Shown in pieces: positions 22,822 through 32,207 of a stretch of 64,000 bases of DNA. Origin of the DNA: Nocardia camponoti. GTDB lineage: Bacteria > Actinomycetota > Actinomycetes > Mycobacteriales > Mycobacteriaceae. Position 1 is the stretch's first letter. Every line of letters begins with the position of its first letter. The notes under the pieces were generated by a model. It was not told the DNA's origin. It did not search any database and was given only the letters and a program-made list of their open reading frames with translations. The DNA lies in contig NZ_BMMW01000004.1 in assembly GCF_014646135.1 (NCBI RefSeq), forward strand, positions 124,001 to 188,000. Reading direction: 5' to 3'. Both the position numbers and the translations under genes were made by a program.

Positions 22822-25662
22822 TTAGCGGCGCGGCTCCGCCCACTTCTCCACCTCACTTCGCGTCCCATCCGGGCACCCATCCTGGCCCGGGGAGCGCGGG
22901 AACATCAGCAAACATCGTTGTGGGCCGCCCGCGCCAACTGCCGTTGTCACCAAAACCGCGATGGATGACGTGTCCGCTACTCGGCGCGTCGAGAAGGCCA
23001 GTGTGCCGGTCACGCCCCGATAGTCGCTCTCGCGCAACTGCACTGCGATCGCCGTGCGGTTGGGTTCGGCGAGCACGCCTCGGCTCGCGCGCACCGCCTG
23101 CAAAAACAGCCCGCTGACGTCGAACGCGAGGCCGGTTCGGTCGCCTGCCCATGTCGGGCGGTAGTCGCCCATCTCCGGGTAGGCGCGCAGGTCGGTAATC
23201 AACCCGGCCAAGTCGGCGCACAACTGTTCATGCTCGAAGCCGACCGCCGCGTTGCCCAACTTACCAACGCCCGCAACACAATCCGCGCCGCCAAGCATCA
23301 CCGGCGCCGCCTTCGCCACGTATCGCACCGTCAAGTTCGCGGGCAACGCCGCGGTGGCGCGCGGGTCGGTGATCAACCGCGTGACCGCGTCGTTGCCGAG
23401 AATCGCGGGACCTTCCCCACTCAGGCAACCACGGCTCACCGACTTCGCGAACGTCGGAAAGTCATTGTTGCGACCGGCGAAGAACAGCAACGACTTTCGA
23501 TCGAAATCGGGGCTCTCGCATGGCGCGGGGAAGCGGTAGAGCTGCTGCTGTTCACGCCACGTCAACTCGCGCGCGGGCACGCCGCGCTTCGCCAGTTCGG
23601 CCCGCATATCGTTGACCAATGTCGTGACGTACAGGTCGCTTTCGTCTTCGGGGTGATACACCGTGACCCCGGTATAGCGACGGCTCCCGTCCGCAGCCAA
23701 CGCCCCCTGCACGTAATCACCAATCAACTTGGCCTGCACCACATTCGACGGTGCTGCCCCGAAATACAGCGGCGACGCCTGCTCAAGCCCATCGGCAGAC
23801 AACGTCGTCGACACCGTCGGTACACCCAGCTCACCCAATCGTGTTATCGCACTCCGTGTTTCAGCGGTACTCCGATCAATCCCCACAACACCAAGCACCG
23901 TCGGATCGTCAGCGATCAACTGCCGCAACGGATTATCGACAACCCAGCGTGCGCTGCGCATATCGGATCCACCGTTGGCGATGATCACCCGCAACAGCGG
24001 TTCGGACGCATCCGACGCCAACAACGCTCGCCGCTGCCGCACCGCCAACCCAGCCAGTTCCTCAACCTGCGCGTGCGGGTAGCGCACGTTCGTGTCGGCG
24101 TAGCTCAGCCCGGCGAAGTACACGAGCGAAACCAGCGGACGATGCGGATTGTCTTCCCGCGCGGCGGCGCTGCGCGCGTTCAACGCGAACACCTCACGCT
24201 GAATCGCCGACAGCTCGGCATCGTCGGCGAAAGTCTGGCTCTCGTTGTCGCTGTAGCCGACGCACTCGCCGTCACGCAGCGCGACCGAAACCCCGTCTGT
24301 CCAGGGCCAATGCGAGCATTCGACCCCGCGCAACGGCGGAAAACTCACGAGCATCAGCCCCGCGACCAGCACCACGGGCACCAGCGCGCACAGCCCAACA
24401 AACCACGCGCGCGAAGCCAACGGCGGCGCGGGCGGCAACGCGAGCCCACGGAATCGCGCGTCACTGACCCACGGCCGAGGCTCTGCGGGCAACACCGCGC
24501 GCAACGGCAAATACCAGGCGTCGGCGCTGCGGTGCGTGCGCCGGTTGTCGATCTCGCGCACCCATTCCTGCAACGGATCCGGCGGTTGCGCGACGCCAAC
24601 AGCAGCGAGCGACTCCAACGTCCGCAGCCCGCGCAACTCCCCCACATGCGATAGCTCACCGACTTCACGCTCGGGCCCCTGGTCGCAAAACGCGACGATC
24701 ACCAGCGGATCGAAAAGCCCCGTCTCGTTGCGAATCTCGTTGATCCACCGCAAGACTCGCGCACCGTCACCGGTAGAGCTGAGGCCGCCAAGCAGCGCGA
24801 CCGGATACGCGGTGCGTCGCCAACTCGACGGCCGCCACAGTCGACGCCGATACGCGTCGCGCAGATCTTCCAAAAACGCGTGAATGAGCAGCTTCGCAAC
24901 CTGGTCTTCGTTCTCATCAACCCGATGCGATGCCGTGAGCCGCGACGCGAAACCTAGGAAACTGCCAGACAATTCGGGTGCGAGGTAGCGCTGATGCAGA
25001 AACCACCGCGTCACCTTCGACATGCCAGGAATGCGTCCGGAGACCCACAACCACAGTCGCAACACCGGCCACAGCGCGAGCACGCCAAAGATCGCGCGCG
25101 AAATCATGTCTCCGCCAGCACCTTCGGCGGCGTCGGACGCGCTCGTCGACGGCGACCCGCTGCGCAACAGCTTCGGCAGCCGACGGCGAATTTCGTCGGG
25201 TGCTTCGGACTCGTCGCTCGTAACCCGTTGGCGCGTAAGCCAATCGGCCGTGCGGTAACGCGGGAACTTGATCGCGCCCATCGCCGTGTCGTCAGCGGCG
25301 AACCCAGCGACCAACGCCTGCACAATCGGCAGACAGTGCCGCATGATTTCGTCGCCGTTGGGCGACAGCGCGGTGAGGTCGGGGGTGAGCGCGATCGGCG
25401 CGAGTTGCGACGACGTGAGGTCGACGCGTACGCGCGGCGCCGCACGTCGACCGCCCGCGCCAAGCCACGCGTAAAGCTCGCTCACCCAGGCCGAATACTC
25501 AACGACCCCAACGAGTTCGGTGATCGGCCGTGGCAATGCGCGACCACCACGCACCAGCGTGCGCAACACCCTCGGGCGCGCGTCGGGCAACGCGAGCGCG
25601 CGCAGCAACTCAAGCAGCTTGCCGACGTCACCTACGTCGCCACCAACATTGGCATCGGGCAC
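22822..25662 (-). CDS. 946-residue receptor-like membrane protein with periplasmic-binding domain
   Basis: No exact family recognised. Residues 1-185 form a soluble domain rich in short helices. A hydrophobic helix follows at about 191-215 (FGVLALWPVLRLWLWVSG). Residues about 220-415 are a second soluble domain with helices such as KLLIHAFLEDLRDAYRRRLW and strands (YPVALLGGLSSTGDGARVL, FDPLVIVAFCDQGPE) reminiscent of an NTPase-like fold without Walker A. A second transmembrane helix is at about 420-445 (FVGLCALVPVVLVAGLML). The last 480 residues look like a type-1 periplasmic-binding fold (LVSLVYFAGLSYADT, VVGIDRSTAETRSA, LGVPTVSTTLSADGL, YTGVTVYHPEDESD). That suggests an extracytoplasmic sensor joined to a cytosolic effector. 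It sits between amiA2-like and era, where M. tuberculosis has nothing. Confidence 0.6.
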   Translation of the reverse strand: MPDANVGGDVGDVGKLLELLRALALPDARPRVLRTLVRGGRALPRPITELVGVVEYSAWVSELYAWLGAGGRRAAPRVRVDLTSSQLAPIALTPDLTALSPNGDEIMRHCLPIVQALVAGFAADDTAMGAIKFPRYRTADWLTRQRVTSDESEAPDEIRRRLPKLLRSGSPSTSASDAAEGAGGDMISRAIFGVLALWPVLRLWLWVSGRIPGMSKVTRWFLHQRYLAPELSGSFLGFASRLTASHRVDENEDQVAKLLIHAFLEDLRDAYRRRLWRPSSWRRTAYPVALLGGLSSTGDGARVLRWINEIRNETGLFDPLVIVAFCDQGPEREVGELSHVGELRGLRTLESLAAVGVAQPPDPLQEWVREIDNRRTHRSADAWYLPLRAVLPAEPRPWVSDARFRGLALPPAPPLASRAWFVGLCALVPVVLVAGLMLVSFPPLRGVECSHWPWTDGVSVALRDGECVGYSDNESQTFADDAELSAIQREVFALNARSAAAREDNPHRPLVSLVYFAGLSYADTNVRYPHAQVEELAGLAVRQRRALLASDASEPLLRVIIANGGSDMRSARWVVDNPLRQLIADDPTVLGVVGIDRSTAETRSAITRLGELGVPTVSTTLSADGLEQASPLYFGAAPSNVVQAKLIGDYVQGALAADGSRRYTGVTVYHPEDESDLYVTTLVNDMRAELAKRGVPARELTWREQQQLYRFPAPCESPDFDRKSLLFFAGRNNDFPTFAKSVSRGCLSGEGPAILGNDAVTRLITDPRATAALPANLTVRYVAKAAPVMLGGADCVAGVGKLGNAAVGFEHEQLCADLAGLITDLRAYPEMGDYRPTWAGDRTGLAFDVSGLFLQAVRASRGVLAEPNRTAIAVQLRESDYRGVTGTLAFSTRRVADTSSIAVLVTTAVGAGGPQRCLLMFPRSPGQDGCPDGTRSEVEKWAEPRR

Positions 25663-25747
25663 GCGCGTTGCCCTCCCGTCTGACTCCCCACGCCCATCAA
25701 ACAGGCGTGTTCAGCGACGGTACCCCGATCATGACCGCGACAAACGA

Positions 25748-26659
25748 TCAAAAACCAAGTTTGCCAAGCTGTTTCGGGTCGCGCTGCCAATCCTTGGCGA
25801 CCTTGACATGCAGGTTCAGATAGATGCGCGTGCCGAGGATGTGCTCGATCTGCTTGCGTGCGTTGGTGCCGACTTCCTTCAGGCGCGAACCGTTCTTGCC
25901 GATCACGATCGCCTTCTGGCTTGGCCGCTCGACGTAGAGCAGAGCGTGCACCTCAAGCATGTCGGGATTGGGCTCATACGGCTCAATCTCCTCGATGACC
26001 ACGGCGAGCGAGTGCGGCAGTTCGTCGCGCACGCCCTCGAGCGCCGCTTCGCGGATGAGCTCGGCCATGAGGGTCTCCTCAGGCTCATCGGTGATTTCAC
26101 CGTCGGGGTAAAACGCCGGTCCCTCAGGCATTTTCGATGCGATCACGTTGACGAGCACGTCGATCTGCTCGTCCTTGACCGCCGACACCGGCACCACGTC
26201 GGACTCCGGCCCGAGCAGCTGCGAAACGGCCATGAGCTGGTGGGCGATCTCGTCGCGGCTCACCTTGTCGATCTTGGTGACCACGCCAAGCAGCTTGGTC
26301 TTGGGTGCCATGAGGCGAATCTGCTCGACGATCCAGCGGTCACCGGGGCCGATCTTCTCGTCGGCGGGAATGCACAGCGCGATCACGTCGACCTCGGAAT
26401 AGGTGTCGCGCACCAGGTCGTTGAGGCGCTGACCAAGCAGCGTGCGTGGCCGGTGCAGGCCGGGGGTGTCGACGAGAATCAGCTGCGCGTGGTCGCGGTG
26501 GACGATGCCGCGAATGGTGTGGCGGGTTGTCTGCGGACGCGACGACGTGATGGCGATCTTGCTGCCAACGAGCGCGTTGGTGAGCGTCGACTTGCCGGTG
26601 TTTGGCCTGCCGACGAAACAGACGAAGCCCGACCGGAATTCATCATCATTTTTGGTCAT
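25748..26659 (-). CDS. era: ribosome-assembly GTPase Era
   Basis: A 303-residue GTPase that binds the 3' end of 16S rRNA during 30S assembly. G1 is GRPNTGKST (residues 18-26), G2 follows in SSRPQTTRHTIRG, G3 is DTPGL and G4 is TKIDK. The C-terminal KH domain shows VIGKNGSRLKEVGTNARKQI. The start at ATG 26659 gives the normal N terminus; the open frame upstream has no family resemblance. It overlaps the end of the cytidine-deaminase-like gene by 14 bp, as in Rv2364c-Rv2365c. Confidence 0.95.
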   Translation of the reverse strand: MTKNDDEFRSGFVCFVGRPNTGKSTLTNALVGSKIAITSSRPQTTRHTIRGIVHRDHAQLILVDTPGLHRPRTLLGQRLNDLVRDTYSEVDVIALCIPADEKIGPGDRWIVEQIRLMAPKTKLLGVVTKIDKVSRDEIAHQLMAVSQLLGPESDVVPVSAVKDEQIDVLVNVIASKMPEGPAFYPDGEITDEPEETLMAELIREAALEGVRDELPHSLAVVIEEIEPYEPNPDMLEVHALLYVERPSQKAIVIGKNGSRLKEVGTNARKQIEHILGTRIYLNLHVKVAKDWQRDPKQLGKLGF

Positions 26660-26999
26660 GGGATACCTCGTTCGGGAGTTCGGACAGGACAGTTCCACGC
26701 GCGTCGGTGACGATGACCCGCGCCGTGGGCGACACCTCGCGCACCGCGGCGACGCCAGCATCGTCGGGCGTGCCAGCGACGAGCACCGCCGCTTCGAAAC
26801 CCTCAGCGCCACTGGAGACCGCGGCGGCGACGGCCGCTTGCAACGCCGACAGTCGCAGCGCGGCAAGGTCGACCGCGCCAGCGGCGTACGTGCGACCGTC
26901 GCTGTCGCGCACCGCGGCGCCGCTCGTTCCGCCAGCACGCGCCATCGCACCTCGGGCGAGCGTCACCAGTTTGGTGTCCTCGGCATCAAGTTCACTCAT
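26646..26999 (-). CDS. cytidine deaminase-like fold protein lacking zinc ligands (Rv2365c-like)
   Basis: A 117-residue small protein with the strand/helix order of the cytidine deaminase fold: LVTLARGAMARAGGTSGAAV, a Gly-rich turn, LAALRLSALQAAVAAAVSSG and a final strand VIVTDARG. The metal-binding HAE/CAE and PCxxC motifs of active deaminases are absent, so catalysis is unlikely. It overlaps CorC-like by 8 bp at its start and era by 14 bp at its end, placing it firmly in the era operon. The same gene order occurs in M. tuberculosis. It may be a structural or regulatory partner in ribosome assembly, but this is unproven. Confidence 0.7.
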   Translation of the reverse strand: MSELDAEDTKLVTLARGAMARAGGTSGAAVRDSDGRTYAAGAVDLAALRLSALQAAVAAAVSSGAEGFEAAVLVAGTPDDAGVAAVREVSPTARVIVTDARGTVLSELPNEVSHDQK

Positions 27000-28299
27000 C
27001 GCGATCTCCGTTGGTATTGACCTTGGCTTTGTCGTCGACGTGACGTTCTTTCGCGCGGCGGGTGAGCACGGTATTCACGCGCATCCGGCCACGCGCGTCG
27101 GCGCCGCCTTCGCCGCGCAAAACCAGCCCGTACGCAACAACTTTGGAGCCGGGAAGCGGAACGCGACCGAGTTCGTGCGCGAGCAAGCCGCCGACGGTGT
27201 CGACGTCCTCGTCGGAGATTTCCACCCCGTACAGCTCGCCAAGGTCTTCGACCGAAAGGCGAGCCGAAACGCGAAATCGCCCGTCGCCCAAGTCTTCTAT
27301 CGGTGGCGTCTCGTCGGTGTCGTACTCGTCGGCGATCTCGCCAACGATCTCCTCAAGCACGTCTTCGATGGTGACCAACCCGGCGATGCCGCCGTATTCG
27401 TCGACGAGCAACGCCATGTGGTTGCGTTCGCGCTGCATCTCGTCGAGCAGGTCGTCGAGCGGTTTGGAGTCGGGGACGAAAACCGCGTCGCGCATCACCT
27501 CGGCGACCGTGACCTTCCGGCTCCGATCCGCGTACGGCACAAGGTCTTTCAGGTATACGACGCCACGCACGTCGTCGACGTTCTCGCCGACAACGGGGAT
27601 GCGCGAGTGCCCCGACCGCACCGCGAGCGACATCGCCTGGGCCGCGGTTTTGTCGTCTTCGATCCACACCATTTCGGTGCGCGGCACCATCACCGCGCGC
27701 GCCGGGGTGTCGCCAAGTTCGAAAACGGACTGAATCATGCGCCGTTCGTCGACGTCGACGACGCCACGTTCCTGGGCCATATCGACCATTTCGCGCAGTT
27801 CGATTTCCGACGCGAACGGCCCGTTGCGGAAGCCTTTACCTGGGGTGATGGCGTTACCAAGCAGGATCAGCAGTCGGCTGACCGGGTTGAGCACCGACCC
27901 GATGATCTGCATCGGCACCGCCGCGCCAATCGCGATTGAATACGCGTGCTGGCGACCGAGTGTGCGCGGCCCGACGCCGATCACGACGTAGGAGGCGATC
28001 GCCATCACGACGGCGGTAATCACCAAAGCCGGTGTGACCCTGAGGAATTGGAGCAACGCGCCAGCGAGCACAACGGTCGCGGCGATCTCGCTGACCACCC
28101 GCAGCAACACCATGAGGTTCACATAGCGGGGTCGGTCATCGACAATGCGACGCAAGCGGGCCGCTCCCGCGCGGTCCTCGCGGACCATGTCGTCAAGGCG
28201 AGCACGCGAAACGGTGTTGATGGCGGCGTCGACTCCAGCGAACACCCCGCCGAGCCCGATCAGGGCGGCGGCGAGGACAAACAACGCCACTGACGTCAC
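26992..28299 (-). CDS. HlyC/CorC-family membrane protein with CBS domains
   Basis: A 435-residue protein in three parts. The N-terminal DUF21/CNNM transmembrane domain covers residues about 1-190 (FVLAAALIGLGGVFAGVDAA, IASYVVIGVGPRTLGRQHA, VSRLLILLGNAITPGKGF). Two CBS domains follow at about 200-330, with TPARAVMVPRTEMVWIEDD and DYVKDLVPYADRSR-like loops and LLDEMQRERNHMALLVDEYG at the second. The C-terminal CorC_HlyC domain has DGRFRVSARLSVEDLGELY and EDVDTVGGLLAHELGRVPLPG. Proteins of this type are linked to Mg2+ homeostasis or export in other bacteria; the ligand here is not evident. It overlaps ybeY by 4 bp and matches Rv2366c. Confidence 0.88.
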   Translation of the reverse strand: MTSVALFVLAAALIGLGGVFAGVDAAINTVSRARLDDMVREDRAGAARLRRIVDDRPRYVNLMVLLRVVSEIAATVVLAGALLQFLRVTPALVITAVVMAIASYVVIGVGPRTLGRQHAYSIAIGAAVPMQIIGSVLNPVSRLLILLGNAITPGKGFRNGPFASEIELREMVDMAQERGVVDVDERRMIQSVFELGDTPARAVMVPRTEMVWIEDDKTAAQAMSLAVRSGHSRIPVVGENVDDVRGVVYLKDLVPYADRSRKVTVAEVMRDAVFVPDSKPLDDLLDEMQRERNHMALLVDEYGGIAGLVTIEDVLEEIVGEIADEYDTDETPPIEDLGDGRFRVSARLSVEDLGELYGVEISDEDVDTVGGLLAHELGRVPLPGSKVVAYGLVLRGEGGADARGRMRVNTVLTRRAKERHVDDKAKVNTNGDRDE

Positions 28300-28856
28300 G
28301 CGGGGCCGTCACCCGGGGTGGTGAAGCCTGCTTTGCCAAGCAGGCGGGCGTCGCGTTCGGCCTGTTCAGCGCGTTGCTGCTCGCGCTGGCGTTCCTCGCG
28401 GACGCTCACGTACCACTCTTCGAGCAGCTGACCTTGCAGCGCGAACATTTCCTTCTCTTCCTCGGGTTCAGCATGGTCATAGCCGAGGAGGTGAAGGACA
28501 CCGTGCACGGTGAGCAGGGCGAGTTCGTTGTCGAGGGAGTGACCGGCCTTCTGCGCCTGCCCCATTGCGAATTCGGGGCACAGCACGATGTCGCCGAGCA
28601 TCGACGGACCGGGCTCGGGGCTGTCGGGGCGACCGCCCGGTTCGAGCTCATCCATCGGGAACGACATCACGTCGGTTGGGCCGGGCAGGTCCATCCAGCG
28701 GACATGCAGGTCGGCCATCGTGTCGAGATCAACGAGCACCATCGACAGTTCGGCGGCTGGATGCACATCCATGCGCCCGATCACAAAACGCGCGACGCTG
28801 ACCAGGTCTTCTTCCGGGACGTCCATCCCCGATTCGTTGGCGATCTCGATGCTCAC
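28296..28856 (-). CDS. ybeY: endoribonuclease YbeY
   Basis: A 186-residue metallo-endoribonuclease required for 16S rRNA 3'-end maturation and ribosome quality control. The zinc site HGVLHLLGYDH provides H118, H122 and H128. The conserved TDVMSFPMDE and LGDIVLCPE segments precede it. The C-terminal tail of about 45 residues (EERQREQQRAEQAERDARLL) is longer and more charged than in E. coli, as in other actinobacteria. It is coupled to the CorC-like gene by a 4-bp overlap, and phoH lies 109 bp upstream, the common ybeY-phoH neighbourhood. Confidence 0.95.
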   Translation of the reverse strand: MSIEIANESGMDVPEEDLVSVARFVIGRMDVHPAAELSMVLVDLDTMADLHVRWMDLPGPTDVMSFPMDELEPGGRPDSPEPGPSMLGDIVLCPEFAMGQAQKAGHSLDNELALLTVHGVLHLLGYDHAEPEEEKEMFALQGQLLEEWYVSVREERQREQQRAEQAERDARLLGKAGFTTPGDGPA

Positions 28857-28965
28857 CCGTTAAGGGTACGGAAGTACCCACCCGTGCCCGCCCGCGACCC
28901 GCTGACGCACCCGGCACCGCGCTGCGGGGTGTGTTCCGCAGGCGGTGCTCGGAGTGACTGGTTGA

Positions 28966-30081
28966 TTACCTGCCGCGACCAGCGGCACGCCGCTGCGCCC
29001 GATTGCCCGGGTGGTAGTGCGTCGGCGCGGGACCGTTGGCATGCGCTTCGGCTTCGAACCGGTCGTACGCGTCAACGATGTCGGAAACCAACCGGTGCCG
29101 AACCACGTCGGCGCTGGTGAGTTCCGAGAAGTGGATGTCGGGGATATCGACCAAAATCTCGGTGGCCGCACGCAACCCGGACCGCTGCCCGTTGGGCAGG
29201 TCGACCTGCGAAATATCGCCCGTCACAACCATTTTCGACTGAAAACCGAGCCGCGTGAGGAACATCTTCATCTGCTCAGGCGTGGTGTTTTGCGCCTCGT
29301 CCAAGATGATGAAGGAGTCGTTGAGGCTGCGACCACGCATGTACGCCAACGGTGCGACCTCGATGACACCCGAAGCAAGCAGCTTCGGGATGGCTTCGGG
29401 GTCCATCATGTCGTGCAACGCGTCGTAAAGCGGCCGCAGATACGGGTCGATCTTGTCGTTGAGCGTGCCCGGCAGGAAGCCCAACCGCTCGCCCGCCTCG
29501 ACAGCGGGACGAGTGAGGATGATGCGGGTGACCTGCTTGGCTTGCAGCGCTTGGACCGCCTTGGCCATCGCCAAGTAGGTCTTACCGGTGCCTGCCGGAC
29601 CGATGCCGAAGATGATGGTGTTGACATCAATGGCATCGACGTAGCGCTTCTGGTTGAGCGTTTTAGGTCGGATGGTTTTGCCGCGCCGCGACAAGATGTC
29701 GAGGCTCAACACCTCGGCGGGCGACTCGGCCGTGCCCTCGGTGAGCATGGAGTAGGTATGCCGCACCGATTCGGGGGTGATGTTGCGGTTGCGCCCGGTG
29801 AGCGCGACTAGCTGTTCGATGACCCGTTCGGCGAGCGCGACGTCGCCGGGCAGGCCGGTGATGGTGACAGTGTTGCCGCGAACGTGCACGTCGGCATCGA
29901 GAAGCGCTTCGAGTTGACGCAGGTTCTCGTCGGCTGAGCCGAGAAAGCCGAAGACGGACTCGGGCGCGAGTTCGATACTGGAACGGACGTTGCGCGGTGC
30001 CGGGGCGGCGCTACCGTTACGCGCGCCAATGCCGGATACGGGGGTGGGCTGCTGCTCGCCGATCTCGCCTGAGTTCTTCAA
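28966..30081 (-). CDS. phoH: PhoH-family ATPase (PhoH1-like)
   Basis: A 371-residue protein with a P-loop GPAGTGKTYLA and Walker B FIILDEAQNTTPEQ. The other PhoH landmarks are LTRPAVEAGERLGFLPG, KIDPYLRPLYDALHDM and MVVTGDISQVDLP. The N-terminal part (ENLRQLEALLDADVHVRGN) is a KH-like RNA-binding segment typical of PhoH1. In M. tuberculosis it corresponds to Rv2368c. A role in RNA metabolism with YbeY is likely. The assigned start is a TTG at 30081 with a weak ribosome-binding site, so the true start may be downstream. Confidence 0.9.
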   Translation of the reverse strand: MKNSGEIGEQQPTPVSGIGARNGSAAPAPRNVRSSIELAPESVFGFLGSADENLRQLEALLDADVHVRGNTVTITGLPGDVALAERVIEQLVALTGRNRNITPESVRHTYSMLTEGTAESPAEVLSLDILSRRGKTIRPKTLNQKRYVDAIDVNTIIFGIGPAGTGKTYLAMAKAVQALQAKQVTRIILTRPAVEAGERLGFLPGTLNDKIDPYLRPLYDALHDMMDPEAIPKLLASGVIEVAPLAYMRGRSLNDSFIILDEAQNTTPEQMKMFLTRLGFQSKMVVTGDISQVDLPNGQRSGLRAATEILVDIPDIHFSELTSADVVRHRLVSDIVDAYDRFEAEAHANGPAPTHYHPGNRAQRRAAGRGR

Positions 30082-30210
30082 AAGTGGCTACTCGCCTGCT
30101 TTCGTGCTCGACTGTGTGTTCGATGAAAGCCAGTTTAACGCGCTCAGATCATCACGCCCAGCGATATTTTCCCAGCACGTGCGCAATCGGAACCCGCGCG
30201 ATACCGGCGG

Positions 30211-30951
30211 TTACCAGCGAGTGGTGAGCGCGCCTAACGCACCGAGTGCAACGGCGGCGGCGGTCGATGTCCGCAGGACCGTTGGGCCGAGCAGAACCGC
30301 GTCGGCGCCAGCTTCGGTGAGCGCGGCGATCTCAGCGTCGTCAAGACCGCCTTCGGGGCCGACGATCAGCACCACGCTGTCGGTTTTCGCGACCGGCAAT
30401 TCGGTGAACTTGCCCGCGCCCGACTCGTGCAGCGCGGCGACAACCGCGCCTTCGTCCTTGGCCGCTTTCACGAGCTCGACGAGGTCGCGCGTGCGGTGAA
30501 GGTGGGCGATGTCGGGGATATAAGCCCGTCGCGACTGGCGCGCCGCCGAGCGCGCGGCAGCACGCCACTTCTCAATTCCCTTGGCCGCCTTGGCTTCCCA
30601 GTTGGCGACACACCGCGATGCCTGCCACGGCACGATCAGATCGGCACCGGCTTCGGTCATCAACTCGATCGCGAGTTCGGAGCGATCCGACTTCGGCAAC
30701 GCCTGCACGACGGTCACCGTGGGGTTTGGCGGCGGCGCGAGCACGCGATTGTGCACCTTGAGTTCAAGGCGGTCTTTGGCCGTGGCGATCACCTCGGACT
30801 CGGCGAGAATGCCGTGCCCGTCGGAAAGCGTGATCGCCTCGCCAACGCGGGTGCGACGCACCGTCGCCGCATGCCGACCTTCGGGACCATCCAATACCGC
30901 GATGGCACCCGGCTGCGGGACCTCGTCGAGATAGAAGACGGTCGCGACCAT
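30211..30951 (-). CDS. rsmE: 16S rRNA (uracil-1498-N3)-methyltransferase RsmE
   Basis: A 246-residue SPOUT-class methyltransferase. The N-terminal PUA-like domain has GPEGRHAATVRRTRVGEAI with DGHGILAESEV. The C-terminal SPOUT knot carries the AdoMet-binding VVLIVGPEGGLDDAEIAALT and LGPTVLRTSTAAAVAL (usually LGxRILRxETA; here Thr and Ser replace the common Arg and Glu). It modifies U1498 of 16S rRNA. Its ATG overlaps the dnaJ2 stop in TGATG, so the two genes are translationally coupled, as in mycobacteria (Rv2372c-Rv2373c). Confidence 0.92.
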   Translation of the reverse strand: MVATVFYLDEVPQPGAIAVLDGPEGRHAATVRRTRVGEAITLSDGHGILAESEVIATAKDRLELKVHNRVLAPPPNPTVTVVQALPKSDRSELAIELMTEAGADLIVPWQASRCVANWEAKAAKGIEKWRAAARSAARQSRRAYIPDIAHLHRTRDLVELVKAAKDEGAVVAALHESGAGKFTELPVAKTDSVVLIVGPEGGLDDAEIAALTEAGADAVLLGPTVLRTSTAAAVALGALGALTTRW

Positions 30952-32105
30952 CAGCGCCCGCTAAACGACGCGCGCAGTCGAGCGAACAGGCCGCTGTTGT
31001 GTTCCGAACCCGTCGACATCACTTCGGCACGGTCCTTGTCGCGCATGCCCTTGAACTTGCGCAGCAGGTCGGTCTGCTTGCCGTCGAGCTTGTTCGGCAC
31101 GACGATGTCGAGGTGGGCGAGCAGGTCGCCACGGGCGCCGCCACGCACGCTCGGCATGCCGTGCCCACGCAACTGGATGACCTCGCCAGGCTGCGTACCA
31201 GCGTTAATGGTGAGCTCGGTCGGGCCGTCGAGGATAGTGTCGACAACAACGGTGGTGCCGAGGATCGCGTCGACCATCGGCACACGAACCGTGCAGTGCA
31301 GGTCGTTGCTGTCGCGGACGAAGGTGTCGTGCGGCTGCTCGACAACCTCAACGAACAGGTCGCCGGGAGCGCCGCCGCCGGGACCAACCTCGCCCTGGGC
31401 GGTGAGCCGCACGCGCATGCCGTTGGCGACGCCAGCCGGAATCGGCGCCGCGATCTCGCGACGCGCACGCACGCGACCGTCGCCGCCGCACTTCGTGCAC
31501 GGGTCGGGAATGGTTTCGCCAGCACCGCGACACGTGGGGCACGGCCGCGAGGTAAGCACCTGCCCGAGGAAGGACCGCTGCACCGACTGGACTTCGCCAG
31601 CGCCGTCGCAGGTCTCGCAACGGACCGGCTGGGACTTGCCGTTGGTGCCAGCGCCCTGGCACAGGTCGCAGAGAATGGCGGTGTCGACGGTGAGGTGCTT
31701 GGTGACCCCAACCGCGCACTCGGCCAAGCTCAAGCGGGTGCGAATGAGCGAATCGGCACCGGGCTGGGTGCGACCACGCGGCTTGCGCGGGCTGCCACCC
31801 TGGCCATTCATGCCACCGAAGAACGCTTCGAACACGTCACCGAGACCACCGAAACCAGCGCCGCTGAAGCCGCCGCCACCGCCACCGTTTTCCAACGGGT
31901 CGCCGCCGAGGTCGACAATGCGCCGCTTCTCGGGGTCGGTGAGCACCTCGTATGCCGTCGACACCTCTTTGAAGCGCGCCTGGGCGACTTCGTCAGGGTT
32001 CACATCGGGGTGCAGCTCACGCGCCAACTTGCGGTAGGCGCGCTTGAGCTCGGCGTCGGAAGCGTTCTTGCCGACGCCAAGCAGTCCGTAGTAATCGCGT
32101 GCCAC
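30951..32105 (-). CDS. dnaJ2: chaperone protein DnaJ (DnaJ2)
   Basis: A 384-residue type I Hsp40. The J domain is at residues 1-70 with the HPD motif in LARELHPDVNPDEVA, then a Gly/Phe region (GGGGGGFSGAGFGGLGDVFE). The zinc-finger domain has four CxxCxGxG-type repeats: CDLCQGAGTNG, CETCDGAGEV, CPTCRGAGETI and CTKCGGDGRV. The C-terminal substrate-binding domain follows. The start at GTG 32105 gives ARDYYGLLGV, the standard N terminus; the longer open frame is not conserved. It lies downstream of hrcA (102 bp), the usual order in mycobacteria. Confidence 0.95.
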   Translation of the reverse strand: MARDYYGLLGVGKNASDAELKRAYRKLARELHPDVNPDEVAQARFKEVSTAYEVLTDPEKRRIVDLGGDPLENGGGGGGFSGAGFGGLGDVFEAFFGGMNGQGGSPRKPRGRTQPGADSLIRTRLSLAECAVGVTKHLTVDTAILCDLCQGAGTNGKSQPVRCETCDGAGEVQSVQRSFLGQVLTSRPCPTCRGAGETIPDPCTKCGGDGRVRARREIAAPIPAGVANGMRVRLTAQGEVGPGGGAPGDLFVEVVEQPHDTFVRDSNDLHCTVRVPMVDAILGTTVVVDTILDGPTELTINAGTQPGEVIQLRGHGMPSVRGGARGDLLAHLDIVVPNKLDGKQTDLLRKFKGMRDKDRAEVMSTGSEHNSGLFARLRASFSGR

Positions 32106-32207
32106 GTGAGTTCTCTTAGTCCTTGGTTTATGCGTTGAGTAGGGCTTATGAGCCGAACGCACTCAACTTTACCGGCCGAAGTATCGACCTTAACAGTTGC
32201 GCCCGAC

